Of a DNA stretch of 64,000 bases, positions 42,760 through 51,137 are shown in pieces. The translations under genes were made by a program, and so were the position numbers. This DNA is from Triticum aestivum (taxonomy: Eukaryota; Streptophyta; Magnoliopsida; Poales; Poaceae), in assembly GCF_018294505.1 (NCBI RefSeq), contig NC_057808.1, positions 229,211,780-229,275,779 on the forward strand. The letters run 5' to 3'. The notes beneath the pieces are model-generated. The model had not been told where the DNA came from. It saw nothing but the letters and a program-made list of their open reading frames with translations, and made no database searches. Within the stretch, counting starts at the first letter, position 1; every line of letters starts with the position of its first letter.

Positions 42760-43730
42760 GAACTCTGCATTGGTGCACTCAGCCTAGCTGTTGCTCTGAG
42801 GGTGTGCCACCGAAGCGTAGCATATCTGTGTCCCAAGGTTAGCACAATATTTTTTGAAAAGGTTGCTGGTGAACTACGAGCCATTGTCGGTGATGATGTG
42901 ATTAGGGATCTCGAAACGAATCACGAGGCCCTTGATGAACTTGATGCCCGAGCCGTCCGGGATGTTGCGGACGGCCTCTACCTCGGCCTACTTGGTGAAC
43001 TTGTCGATGGCGACGTAGAGGTAGCGGTAGCCCCCGGGCGCTCGAGGGAACATGCCCAGGATGTCCAGCCCCCAGACCGTGACCGGCCATGGGAGCAGGA
43101 TGGTTTGGATGCCCTGAGGGGGCTGGTAGATCAGCTTGGCATGGAACTGACAGGCATCACAAGATCTTACCAACTCGGTGGCATCATTGAGCATCGTGGG
43201 CTAGTAGAATCCACTGCGGAACGCCTTGCCCACGAGGGTGTCTGAAGAGGAGTGATGCCCGCAGTCACCGCCATGTATGTCGTCCAACAGCTCGCATCCC
43301 TGCTCCCTGGAAATGCATCATAGAGAAACAACGTTTGGCCGCTTTGGGTAGAGCTCACCGTCCCGGATGCAGTACGCGGTGGCCTGGCGGGCCACACGCT
43401 CTGCGTCCTCCTCCTTCTTCGGCAAAGTGCCTTGGAGCAGGTATGCCTTGAATTCCTCGGTCCAGCACCCCTCCTGAGGCTCAAGCGCGAGGAGCTGGTG
43501 GGCTCCCGAGGTCAGGCCGCAAGCTGGGGCCCCTGAGGGGGGTGCTAGAAGAAGCTCCTCCTGAGGTGATGCTGGTCCCGCAGCGGGGGTGCTGCCGATG
43601 GCTTGAAAAGCCGTCCCTCAAAGACGCCAGGCTCCTGTGGTAGTCGCCGAGATGCCCTCTTGGCGATGTCGTCCGCCTCTTGTTCGTGCCGCGTGGCACG
43701 TGCTTCAGTTCCAAGCCCAAGATCATTTCT
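42760..43730 (-). pseudogene. Element C integrase, N-terminal part and core
   Basis: On the minus strand, broken pieces give the RNase H-integrase link (43730-43490, frame-disrupted) and the zinc-binding region near 43484-43150 ('ELVRSCDACQFHAKLIYQPP'). The core follows, with 'VTVWGLDILGMFPRAPGGYR' (first Asp, about 43070) and, in the next open part, 'FEIPNHIITDNGS' (second Asp). The piece ends just before the Copia insertion with the Glu-motif region ('HPQSNSQAECTNAEF'). A stop lies near 42987. The core then continues beyond 34028. The insertion of the Copia element thus fell about at the end of the catalytic core. Confidence 0.8.
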
Positions 43731-45108
43731 CGATTTTGCGTACCTCCTCAAGGTCCTCCATGTGCTCGTCCTTTGGCTTGTACGCTTTGTTGAAGAAGTT
43801 GACGAGGAGCTAGGAGTCGCCCGTGATGGTGAGGCGCCTCACCCCCAAAGCTGTTGCAGCATTGAGGCCGGCGATCAGGCCTTCGTATTCTGCGATGTTG
43901 TTGGAGACCTTCTCGCCTTATTGGAAGCAGAGCTGCACGACGTAGTAGAGCTTGTCCTGGGAGGGCGAGATGAGCACGGATCCAGCCCCCGCGCCCTTAC
44001 GCGCGAATGCACCTTCGAAGTACATGACCCATCCATCTGGTGCTTTGCTTCCACGCAAGAGGGAACGGTCCTCACCCACTTCTTGGTCGTGGGTGTCAGT
44101 CCACTCCGCCAGGAAATCGGTGAGGGCCACACCATTGATGATCCTGGTGGTGCTGAATTCCAACTGGAATGCCTGCAGCTCAATGTTCCATTCGGCGACC
44201 CTTCCTACGGCATTAGGGCTCCGGAGCACCCTCTCTAGGGGGTAAGCTGAGACAACTTTGATGGGGTGGCCTTGGAAGTAGTGGCGTAGCTTTCGGGAGG
44301 CAATGAGGAGCGCGAGCAGCAGCTTCTGTGGCATGGGGTAGCATGCCCGTGCATCACGCAACACCGTGCTGACGAAGTACACCGAGTGTTCAATGAAGGT
44401 GGAGGCATTGGCGTGGATTCGTTCCTCCCGAGGCTGGGGGGCCTCAGGGGCCTTGTCATCCGTTGGGGCTGCCACGGCCTCGTGGGCGCCATCATCAGGA
44501 GCCTCGCCGACCGATGGGGCTGCCGAGGCCTCAAGAGTTCCATCCTGAGGCCGCGGCGCCTCAACCGGGCGCGAGGTGCTGCCCCGCGAGCCCTTGATTG
44601 GGTGCTCCTCGCGGACCGCCACCAGTGCTGCGCTGGCAGAGTGAGGCGTGGCGGCCAGGTAGAGCGGCTCTACCATCACCGGTGAGCTAGTGAGGTACTT
44701 CTTGATGTCTTGGAAGGCTGCGTCATCCTCCGGAGTCCACTCGAATTGGCCCTTCTTTTTCATCAGCTTGGAGAAAGGGAGGGCGCGCTCCCCCAACTTG
44801 GAGATGAAGCGCCCGAGCAAAGTTACATAGCCCGCCAGCTTCTGCATCTCCTTGAGGGTTTGCGGAGGGCTCATCCTTTCTATGGCCTTGACTTTCTCTG
44901 GGTTGGCCTCAATCCCTCTGTGCGACGCCAGGAAGCCTAGCAGCTTGCCAGACGGGACGCTGAACACACATTTCTCTGGGTTGAGACGTAGGTTTACCAT
45001 GCGCAGGCTAGCGAAAGTCTCCTCCAGATCATCGATAAGTGTTCTCACCACCCGAGATTTCACCACCACGGCGTTCCTCCCGAGCTGCTGGCCCAAGGCA
45101 ATGTGCAT
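43731..45108 (-). pseudogene. Element C reverse transcriptase (C-terminal) and RNase H; catalytic motif missing
   Basis: The minus-strand frame 45108-43918 (396 codons) holds the second half of the reverse transcriptase ('LNPEKCVFSVPSGKLLGF', 'KAIERMSPPQTLKEMQKLAG') and the connection with 'QFEWTPEDDAAFQDIKKYL'. An Ala/Pro/Glu-rich insert of about 60 residues (about 44585-44405) follows, then the RNase H: 'DGWVMYFEGAFARKGAGAGS'. Where the family has an aromatic-x-Asp-Asp motif before 'VVKSR', this copy reads 'GRNAVVVKSR' (about 45075-45050), so the polymerase active site is gone. In RNase H the first catalytic Asp is Glu (codon 44014-44016). A TAA at about 43918 and later stops (near 43810 and 43730) interrupt the rest. 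Confidence 0.82.
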
Positions 45109-45114
45109 TAGCCG

Positions 45115-45945
45115 CTAGAAGGTTGCTCCCGCATTGCGCAGCCCAAACAACATGCAGGTGTAGCAGTACACCCCGCACGGGGTCAAAAAGGCCGTCTTCT
45201 CAACATCTAGCACCGCCATCTTGATTTGATGATAGCCCGAGAAGGCGTCCAGGAAGCACAGCAAGTCGCACTCCATGGTGGAGTCGATGATCTGATCAAT
45301 GCGTGGAAGAGGGAAAGGGTCCTGAGGACATGCCTTCTTGAGGTTGGTGAAATCGACGCACATGCGCTCCTTGCCTCCTTTATTGGGGACGATGACCGGG
45401 TTCGCGAGCCAATCTGGGTGCCGCACTTCCCGAATGACTACGGCCTCTTGCAGCTTGCGGGTCTCCTGGACGATGAATGACTGCTTCTCCGGGGCTTGCC
45501 TCCGCACCTTCTGCTTTACAGGGCGTGCGTTGGGGCACACTATCAGGTGGTGCTCGATTACCCCACGGGGGACCCCGATCAGGTCCGCCTCCTCCCATGC
45601 AAACACGTCCTTGTTCGCACGGAGGAAGCTGACCAGCGCCTCCTCTTGGTCTGGAGGGAGGCCGGCGCTTATGTTGAAAGTAGAGCCCGACCCCTCGTCT
45701 TCATCTACCGGTACCTGCTTCGTTTCGTCCCGATCTTGAGAGAACAGGTGCTTCTTCGCTGGTGCAGCCCCTGGGCCCTCTGGGGCTCCCTCCCCGCTTG
45801 GCCGCATGGACGGCGCGGCCCTGAAGGCAAGCTTGAGGGCCAAGAGTGCATCCTTGGTGTCACCCGCCACTGTGAGGACGCCGCTGCTTCCTGGTATCTT
45901 CATGAGGTTGTAGCCAGGATGGGTTGCCACCATGAACTTGGCCAA
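45115..45945 (-). pseudogene. Element C protease end and reverse transcriptase, N-terminal part
   Basis: The minus-strand frame of 276 codons begins at the end of the protease ('MAKFMVATHPGYNLMKIPG'), passes an Ala/Pro-rich linker and enters the reverse transcriptase: 'LVSFLRANKDVFAWEEADL', 'WLANPVIVPNKGGKERMCVD', 'FTNLKKACPQDPFPLPRIDQ', 'LCFLDAFSGYHQIKMAVLD' (which carries a catalytic Asp) and 'CMLFGLRNAGATF'. A TAG at 45115-45117 ends it, and the next piece continues in the same frame at 45108. Unlike the same region of element A (25908-26454), the domain is complete up to this point. Confidence 0.85.
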
Positions 45946-46790
45946 GACGGGGTATCCAAGAATGGTGTTGTACGGAAGGCCTATGTTGGCGATGTCGAAG
46001 TCGATGAGCTCGGTGCGGTAGTTGTCGTGGGTGCCGAAGGTGAGAGAGAGGCGGATCTGCCCAAGGGGCTGGTGGAGCCGTCCACGACCCCGAAGAAAGG
46101 CTTGGTGGGGTGGAGCCGGCCGTGGGGCACAAGAAGCATGTCGAATGCTTCCATGGGGAGGACGCTGAGGTCGGCGCCGCCGTCGATGAGGGTCCTGGTG
46201 ACCGCTACGTTACAAATAGTGGGGGTGGAGAGCATCGGGAGCGCACCGGCACGGGCCGTGGCAACGGAGTGGTCCCTTGAGTCGAAGGTGAGGTCGGCCT
46301 TAGGCGCCACCCATCCTGTAGGAGCTCCTCGCTGCACGTGGGCGGCACCCATCTGGCGGAAGAACTGCTTCACGTGGCGGTCTAAAGCCGGCACCTGAGA
46401 GCCGCCAAGGAAGGCCGCAATGGCATGGGGCGCTGGCGCCGCGAAGCGCGCGATGAAGAGTCCGCGCAACTCCTCCCAGGCAGCCACTGAGGACTCCGGC
46501 AAGCCCAAGAGCCAGGAGCGTGGCACACCCGTAAGGGACATGGGTAGCCAATTCGCCATGGCCTTGTCGTCGCCACCGGCCACCCAAAAAGCCTCCTTGT
46601 ACGCCTGGAGGAATCTTGCCAGATCCGCTGCGCTGTCGTATCGAGGCGGCGGCTCTGACCTGAACTTGGGTGGCCACTGTACTCGCCGCAAGGCGGGGGT
46701 GAAGGCCCAGAGGCCCGTGGCGCCTCTGAACACACTCGGCGGTCCGGTCGGCGGAGCGGCTCCCGCCATGAGAACCGAACGGCGCGGGCA
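45946..46790 (-). pseudogene. Element C Gag and protease with internal deletion
   Basis: An open minus-strand frame (within 46925-45981) starts Gag at the ATG at about 46773 ('MAGAAPPTGPPSVFRG'). It covers the capsid-like PF03732 core ('FRSEPPPRYDSAADLARFLQ', 'MANWLPMSLTGVPRSWLLGL', 'WEELRGLFIARFAAPAP') and passes directly to 'AFLGGSQVPALDRHVKQFFR' and the protease ('VTRTLIDGGADLSVLPMEAF'). In element A about 200 residues, including the Cys/His knuckle and a Gly/Arg-rich tail, lie between these two points, so this copy has lost the nucleic-acid-binding end of Gag by an in-frame deletion. The protease frame shifts near 46050 and continues toward 45945. Confidence 0.75.
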
Positions 46791-46823
46791 GGGTACAGAC
46801 GACAAAGAGGTGAGTCTCCGACG

Positions 46824-46844
46824 CTCCCTACCTGGCGCGCCAAA
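46824..46844 (-). promoter_or_regulatory. Primer-binding region of element C
   Basis: The minus strand reads TTTGGCGCGCCAGGTAGGG next to the 5' LTR, identical over 19 bases to the site in element A at 29066-29084. Confidence 0.72.
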
Positions 46845-47733
46845 TGTCGGATTCGGGGCTTCGTAGACCCAAGATAGATTTGAACTCTGGGGGCCTGCAA
46901 AGAACTCAACCTCCCAGTCTGCCAACCCGTCGATCTCACGGCCTAGCTCGATGAACTGGAAGGAAAGGGGACAAGGCGATTTACCCAGGTTCGGGCCACC
47001 TTGTGGTGTAATACCCTACTCCTTCTTTGTGGTGGATTAGCCTCGAGGTGGGCTGAGGATGAACTGGTACAGAGGGTGAACAACCTCCAGTGGTGACTTC
47101 TTGTGTTTGTGTGAGCTGGTGCAGGTGAGGATGGATGAATCATCTATCCCCCCTATGGTGGTGGCTAGGCTATACTTATAGTGTCCTTGGTCCTCTTCCC
47201 CCAAAATGAAGGCGGGAAGGGATCCCACAATGGCCAAATTCGAAGGGAGACAACTAGTACATCTTATCCTGATGAAAGGTGGAATGCGCCTGTAAAGCTT
47301 CTGGCGGTGACGCCGCGGTGGGCTCGGCGGTGACCTCCATCCTGCCATCCTGGCAATCTTGGTCTTGTAGCATGGAAATGGAAACCTTTGATTGATGCCT
47401 CGGGACTCCGCGCCTTCGCTTGCCTCTTTTGCACCAATGAGGAATCCTGTTGTACTGCACCCGCTGGCGCCCGCCTGGCCTTGGTCGTCATGGCTTGGGT
47501 CATCCGAACCTCACGAGGTGAGGGCTCGCATAGAAATCTCCGCTCCTCAGGAGCCAGCCTAAGGAGGCTGCCCCTTCTGGAGGTCTTGGCATCATCCGCC
47601 TCGCGGGGCTTGGCCCCTCGCGAGGGTCTTACGTTGTTGGTGCTGAAGATGGGTCGTACCAGGCTGTCGATGGAGCCACGCCGTGGGCCGCAGGCAGGCA
47701 AGTCTGGGTACCCCTGTTGCCAGAACACCGACA
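46845..47733 (-). repeat. Element C, 5' LTR (889 bp)
   Basis: It starts tgtcggattcggggc and ends caccgaca, and is the partner of 30485-31375. A TATA-like TATAAGTATA on the minus strand is at 47171-47180. Confidence 0.93.
47171..47180 (-). promoter_or_regulatory. TATA-like box of element C 5' LTR
   Basis: tatacttata on the plus strand, conserved in the partner LTR at about 30813. Confidence 0.5.
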
Positions 47734-47738
47734 AATTT
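47734..47738. repeat. Target-site duplication of element C, right copy (AATTT)
   Basis: It is identical to 30480-30484 and follows the LTR end. Confidence 0.92.
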
Positions 47739-48657
47739 CTTGATGAACAACTTGCTAAAGCTAAAGAACTTGAAAATACCAAACCTGATGAAAACTATGA
47801 TTCACCTATTAGGCCTAGATCTCCTAGAATTGAAATGCCTAAAGTACCCGAGGGTTATGTTATGGATGGGGAGATAGCTAGAGAATTTCTTGCCTGTAAT
47901 GATAGAGATGACGTTAACTGAGAAGCTGAAAGAAAAATCTATGATGGAGAGAATGAAATATGATCCTAAGTTTGCTACCTCTCCTATCTTTGTTACTGAT
48001 AAGGATTATGAATTCTCTGTTGATCCCGAGTTAATTACTCTGGTTGAATTTTATCCTTTTCATGGTTATGAAACTAAATTAGTTGTGGAACACCTTGCCA
48101 AATTAACTGATATAGCCACCCTATTTGCTCATGAGGAAATAATTCTCTACTAACATATTCTTAAGTTGTTTCCTTTCTGATTAAAGGTGATGCTAAGAAA
48201 TGGTTTAATACTCTTGCTCCTGGTTGTGTGCATAATCCCCAGGATATGATATATTACTTCTCTTAAAAATATTTTCCTGCTCATAAGAAACAAGCTACCT
48301 TACATAAAATATTTAACTTTGTGCAAATTGAAGAAGAGAATCTCCATCAAGATTGGGGGAGGCTTCTCCAGTTACTTAATGCTTTGCCTGATCATCCTCT
48401 TAAGAAAAATGAAATACTTGACATCTTTTTACAATGTACAAACCGATGCTTCTAGGGACTATCTAGATAGTTGTGCTAGTTGTATTTTCATGAAACAGAC
48501 TATTGGAAAGGATAAAGAATTATTGAATAATATATTGAGAAATGAAAATGGTTGGACACTTCCTTAACCACAACCTAAGCCAACTCCAAAGAAGAGAGGT
48601 ATTCTATTCTTCAGTCCAGAAGATATGCAAGAGGAAAATAAATCTATGAATACAATC
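47739..48657 (+). pseudogene. Host element S Gag, 3' part
   Basis: The Gag frame resumes right after element C ('LAKAKELENTKPDENYDSPI') and runs to a TGA at 47919-47921. The next pieces, in changing frames, are 47890-48153 ('KDYEFSVDPELITLVEFYPF') and about 48180-48420 ('WFNTLAPGCVHNPQDM', 'KYFPAHKKQATLHKIFNFVQ', the capsid-like domain). The last, to about 48567, reads 'ASRDYLDSCASCIFMKQTIG', then 'PTPKKRGILFFSPEDMQEE'. The frame is lost at several places (47921, about 48150, about 48265, about 48430, 48567). At about 48657 the similarity to Gag stops and a Copia fragment begins; the rest of S (pol, 3' LTR) is missing. Confidence 0.75.
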
Positions 48658-48978
48658 ATGGCGGATCTTGCTGCGCTCAGCTTCTCTGGATGAAGCAAAC
48701 CCTCAAGGACTATGGCATCAACAAGAAGATGGTGCACCTCTTCTGCGACAACAAAAGCGCAATCAAGATTCCCCACAACCCTATTCAGCACTCCAAGACG
48801 AAGCATATTCAGATTCGATATCATTTTCTTCGCGATCTTATGCTCAAAGAAGACATTGACATCATTCATGTCAACACTAAAGATTAGTTGGCAGATATCT
48901 TCACAAAGCCTTTGGATGAGAAGAGATTTGGCAAGTTGCGGTGTGATGTAAATATCTTGGAATCCTCAAATGTCTAGT
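48658..48978 (+). pseudogene. Copia RNase H C-terminal fragment fused to the broken end of S
   Basis: From about 48670 the plus strand reads the last 95 residues of a Copia RNase H: 'CCAQLLWMKQTLKDYGI', 'VHLFCDNKSAIKIPHNPIQH', 'HIQIRYHFLRDLMLKEDIDI', a stop at 48885-48887, then 'LADIFTKPLDEKRFGKLRC'. The sequence differs from the Angela-like element, so it is a second Copia family, probably of the SIRE/Maximus type. No target duplication or LTR is seen at its left edge, so the junction at about 48657 looks like illegitimate recombination rather than transposition. Confidence 0.8.
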
Positions 48979-49558
48979 GAATCGACACACATCCTAACGC
49001 TTACGCATTGTTGACGACCTTGATGTACAACACACAAAGTAACATATGTCTTCAATTCATGAAGATATACACTGTGTGAATATATTAACGTGGAATTTGA
49101 CTTCAGAGTGCCATTACCAGTTGTGCGCCATGTCTGGGTCTAATACTTCCTATACGGTGAGTAACACCACCACCAAATTTCTTAAAGATTTTCACCTGGC
49201 GTTGCAATATCTTATAGATTTGGTTTATCTTCAACCTGACATTTATCTTCGCATTTTCAGCAACATTCTCTTATAGTTATTTCTTCAAGTTGCTTCAAGT
49301 TCCTCAGGAGCCAGCCTAAGGAGGCCGCCCCTGTCTGTGCTTATCTCTCCCACTCTCTCTAAATCTTCATATGCATTCTATTGACACGTGTCGATTGTCC
49401 TCACTGTGTCCTTGTCAGTCGAAGAATTTGAGACCACATGTTTAAAATGATTTTCTATCCTTATCCATTTTGGATAATCACCACAGAAGCCGGAATGACT
49501 TCCCGATCAAATCGTTGTAGTGGGTTAGTGCGGTTAAGGCGTGGCAGTAAAAATTGTG
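48979..49558 (+). other. Non-coding DNA 3' of the Copia fragment
   Basis: This probably includes the 3' untranslated part of the same Copia element. At about 49300-49330 a patch (ctcaggagccagcctaagg then aggcc) matches about 29 of 31 bases of the element C LTR at 47544-47574. I see no LTR boundaries in this stretch and no protein domain. Confidence 0.5.
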
Positions 49559-50109
49559 TGTCGTGGTTTTGTCACGGCAGATGCCCTAGTGAAAGGAGTT
49601 AGGTGTGAGGCCATCGCTATGGTGATTAGCTTGATGGGGTCGAGCGGGATCAGAGACATGAGTTTACCCAGGTTCGGCCCCTCACGATCAAGATAAAAGC
49701 CTACATTCTGCTTTGTGTTGTATTGCTTGAGTATCAATTACAAGGGAGCGGATTCGCTTGACCTAGCTATCGATCAATTGTAACCTAAGTTTATCTGCCG
49801 AAGGGACTTGCCTTTATATACATAGGTCGAGGCCCTAGGCTTACAAGAGTTCGGGCCGGGTTATGTTTCGTGACCGATCTTGGCTCTAAGTCGCCTTGCC
49901 TTCTTCGGCAAGTCGCCCTGAGGCGGCTTACAATTCTGGGCCACGCACCGTCTTCTGTCCTCAGGCTTCTATCCGGCCCATCCCATAAGTCGTCTTCTTG
50001 CCTCTGCATCTTGATCACATGGGCCTGTTTAACGCCTTATAGTTAAGTCGCGAACAACCTAACCCGGCTCATCTAGGGCGGGTTACATCATGAGGTTATA
50101 TCCCCAACA
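49559..50109 (-). repeat. Element D, 3' LTR (about 551 bp)
   Basis: It starts (tg)tgtcgtggtttt and ends atatccccaaca. The shared box GGTTCGGCCC is at 49671, and a TATA box (TATATAAAGG on the minus strand) is at 49811-49820. Because TG repeats at the start, the left boundary may be 49557 or 49559. It is followed by ttaggccccagatt, like the taggcccc/gtagcccc stretch next to the same LTR of A, B and C (probable polypurine tract on the minus strand). Confidence 0.8.
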
Positions 50110-50390
50110 TTAGGCCCCAGATTGATTTGAACCTGTTCATGTCAATCTTCAATACTTCTGGTTGGCGAATCTTCTTTCATTCCTCTGAAGGCTTAACCTT
50201 GAACAACTCTTCATAACCCGCCATAAGAATAGATGACGTCACTTTTGTAAGTTCAGAAAAAATCCTCATGACGTTATAGCGGATCTTTTTATACACCCAC
50301 CATTCCGAAAATCGAGGCATCCCTTTGTTGCGAAATTTATTGCGCCTCCTTGATCTTCGCGCATGTCATTCACTGTTTCCCCCTTTTCCT

Positions 50391-50399
50391 TATAAATAG
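50391..50399 (+). promoter_or_regulatory. TATA box of the antisense gene of D
   Basis: tataaatag on the plus strand, 280 bases inside the LTR. A C/T-rich leader and a probable non-coding or short first exon follow, then a donor site at 50591. Confidence 0.6.
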
Positions 50400-50590
50400 G
50401 CACGAGTGTCTCCTCATTTTCACTTTTACCCCGTTGCCTCCACTTCTTCTTCTTCCTCATGATGTCCATCGCGACTAGAGCTCCGCCGTGCATGTTGACC
50501 TGCGCCAGCCATCTCACTTGAGGCCGCAAGACCACTTCGCCTGTACCGGTGTTCAGCGACACCTTCTCGCCTATTCATCTCCACAACCAG

Positions 50591-51127
50591 GTACTGAGAT
50601 CTCCTTTGTTTATATTCACATTACCTCATTGGAGTTCATAGGGTTCATCAGTGTTCATAGATGTTCATCTACTGCTCCATATAGTTTACAAGTCGATTCC
50701 TATTTTTAGATCCGGAAAAACCATAGAAATATCGCGGTAGTTAGTTTGGCATCCATCCTGTATCTTGAACAGATTGATGTTTCTTCAGAATGAATGAATA
50801 GCCTACTAGCTCTTCCGCTGCCACCCTTTAGGTTTTACCATTATTTTTCCTTTTTGAGCAGCCTGTAGATCCATAAATATAGCAATCGATTGTGAAACTT
50901 GTTTGTCCCACACTTAGCAGAATTTTAGCAATCTTGAACTTTAACTGACCCGCCCATTGCATTTTGGGAGGCTTAGATATTTGTAGCTCACCAAAACTCC
51001 AGAAATTATCTCTAACCCGCCATTAACTTTGGGCGGCTTATCTTCATACTGTTTGCTTATGTACTGTTGATGAATCATTATCTTCCTCTTTTTTCTTTTA
51101 ATAACTCGCCTTTCTTTTGTCTTTTAG
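50591..51127 (+). other. Leader intron of the antisense gene of D
   Basis: Donor cag|gtactg at 50591 and acceptor cttttag| ending at 51127 remove 537 AT-rich bases and bring the leader next to the ATG at 51138. Proposed from the splice signals and the drop in GC content only. Confidence 0.5.
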
Positions 51128-51137
51128 GCGACTCAAT

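Larger units (their letters stand above)
30485..47733 (-). mobile_element. Gypsy element C (antisense-gene type), interrupted by the Copia element
   Basis: LTRs at 30485-31375 and 46845-47733, both starting TGTCGGATT and ending ACCGACA, with AATTT on both sides. It reads on the minus strand: gag, protease, reverse transcriptase, RNase H, integrase (split by 34034-42754), then a convergent plus-strand gene. Without the Copia insertion and its duplication it is about 8.5 kb. It keeps the full domain order of a Ty3/Gypsy pol but has lost the catalytic motif of its reverse transcriptase. Its LTRs and primer site resemble those of element A, making the two sister families. Confidence 0.92.

Noticed and set aside
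48668..48951. Intact Copia gene
   Set aside because: Only the last 95 residues of RNase H are present, with an internal stop.
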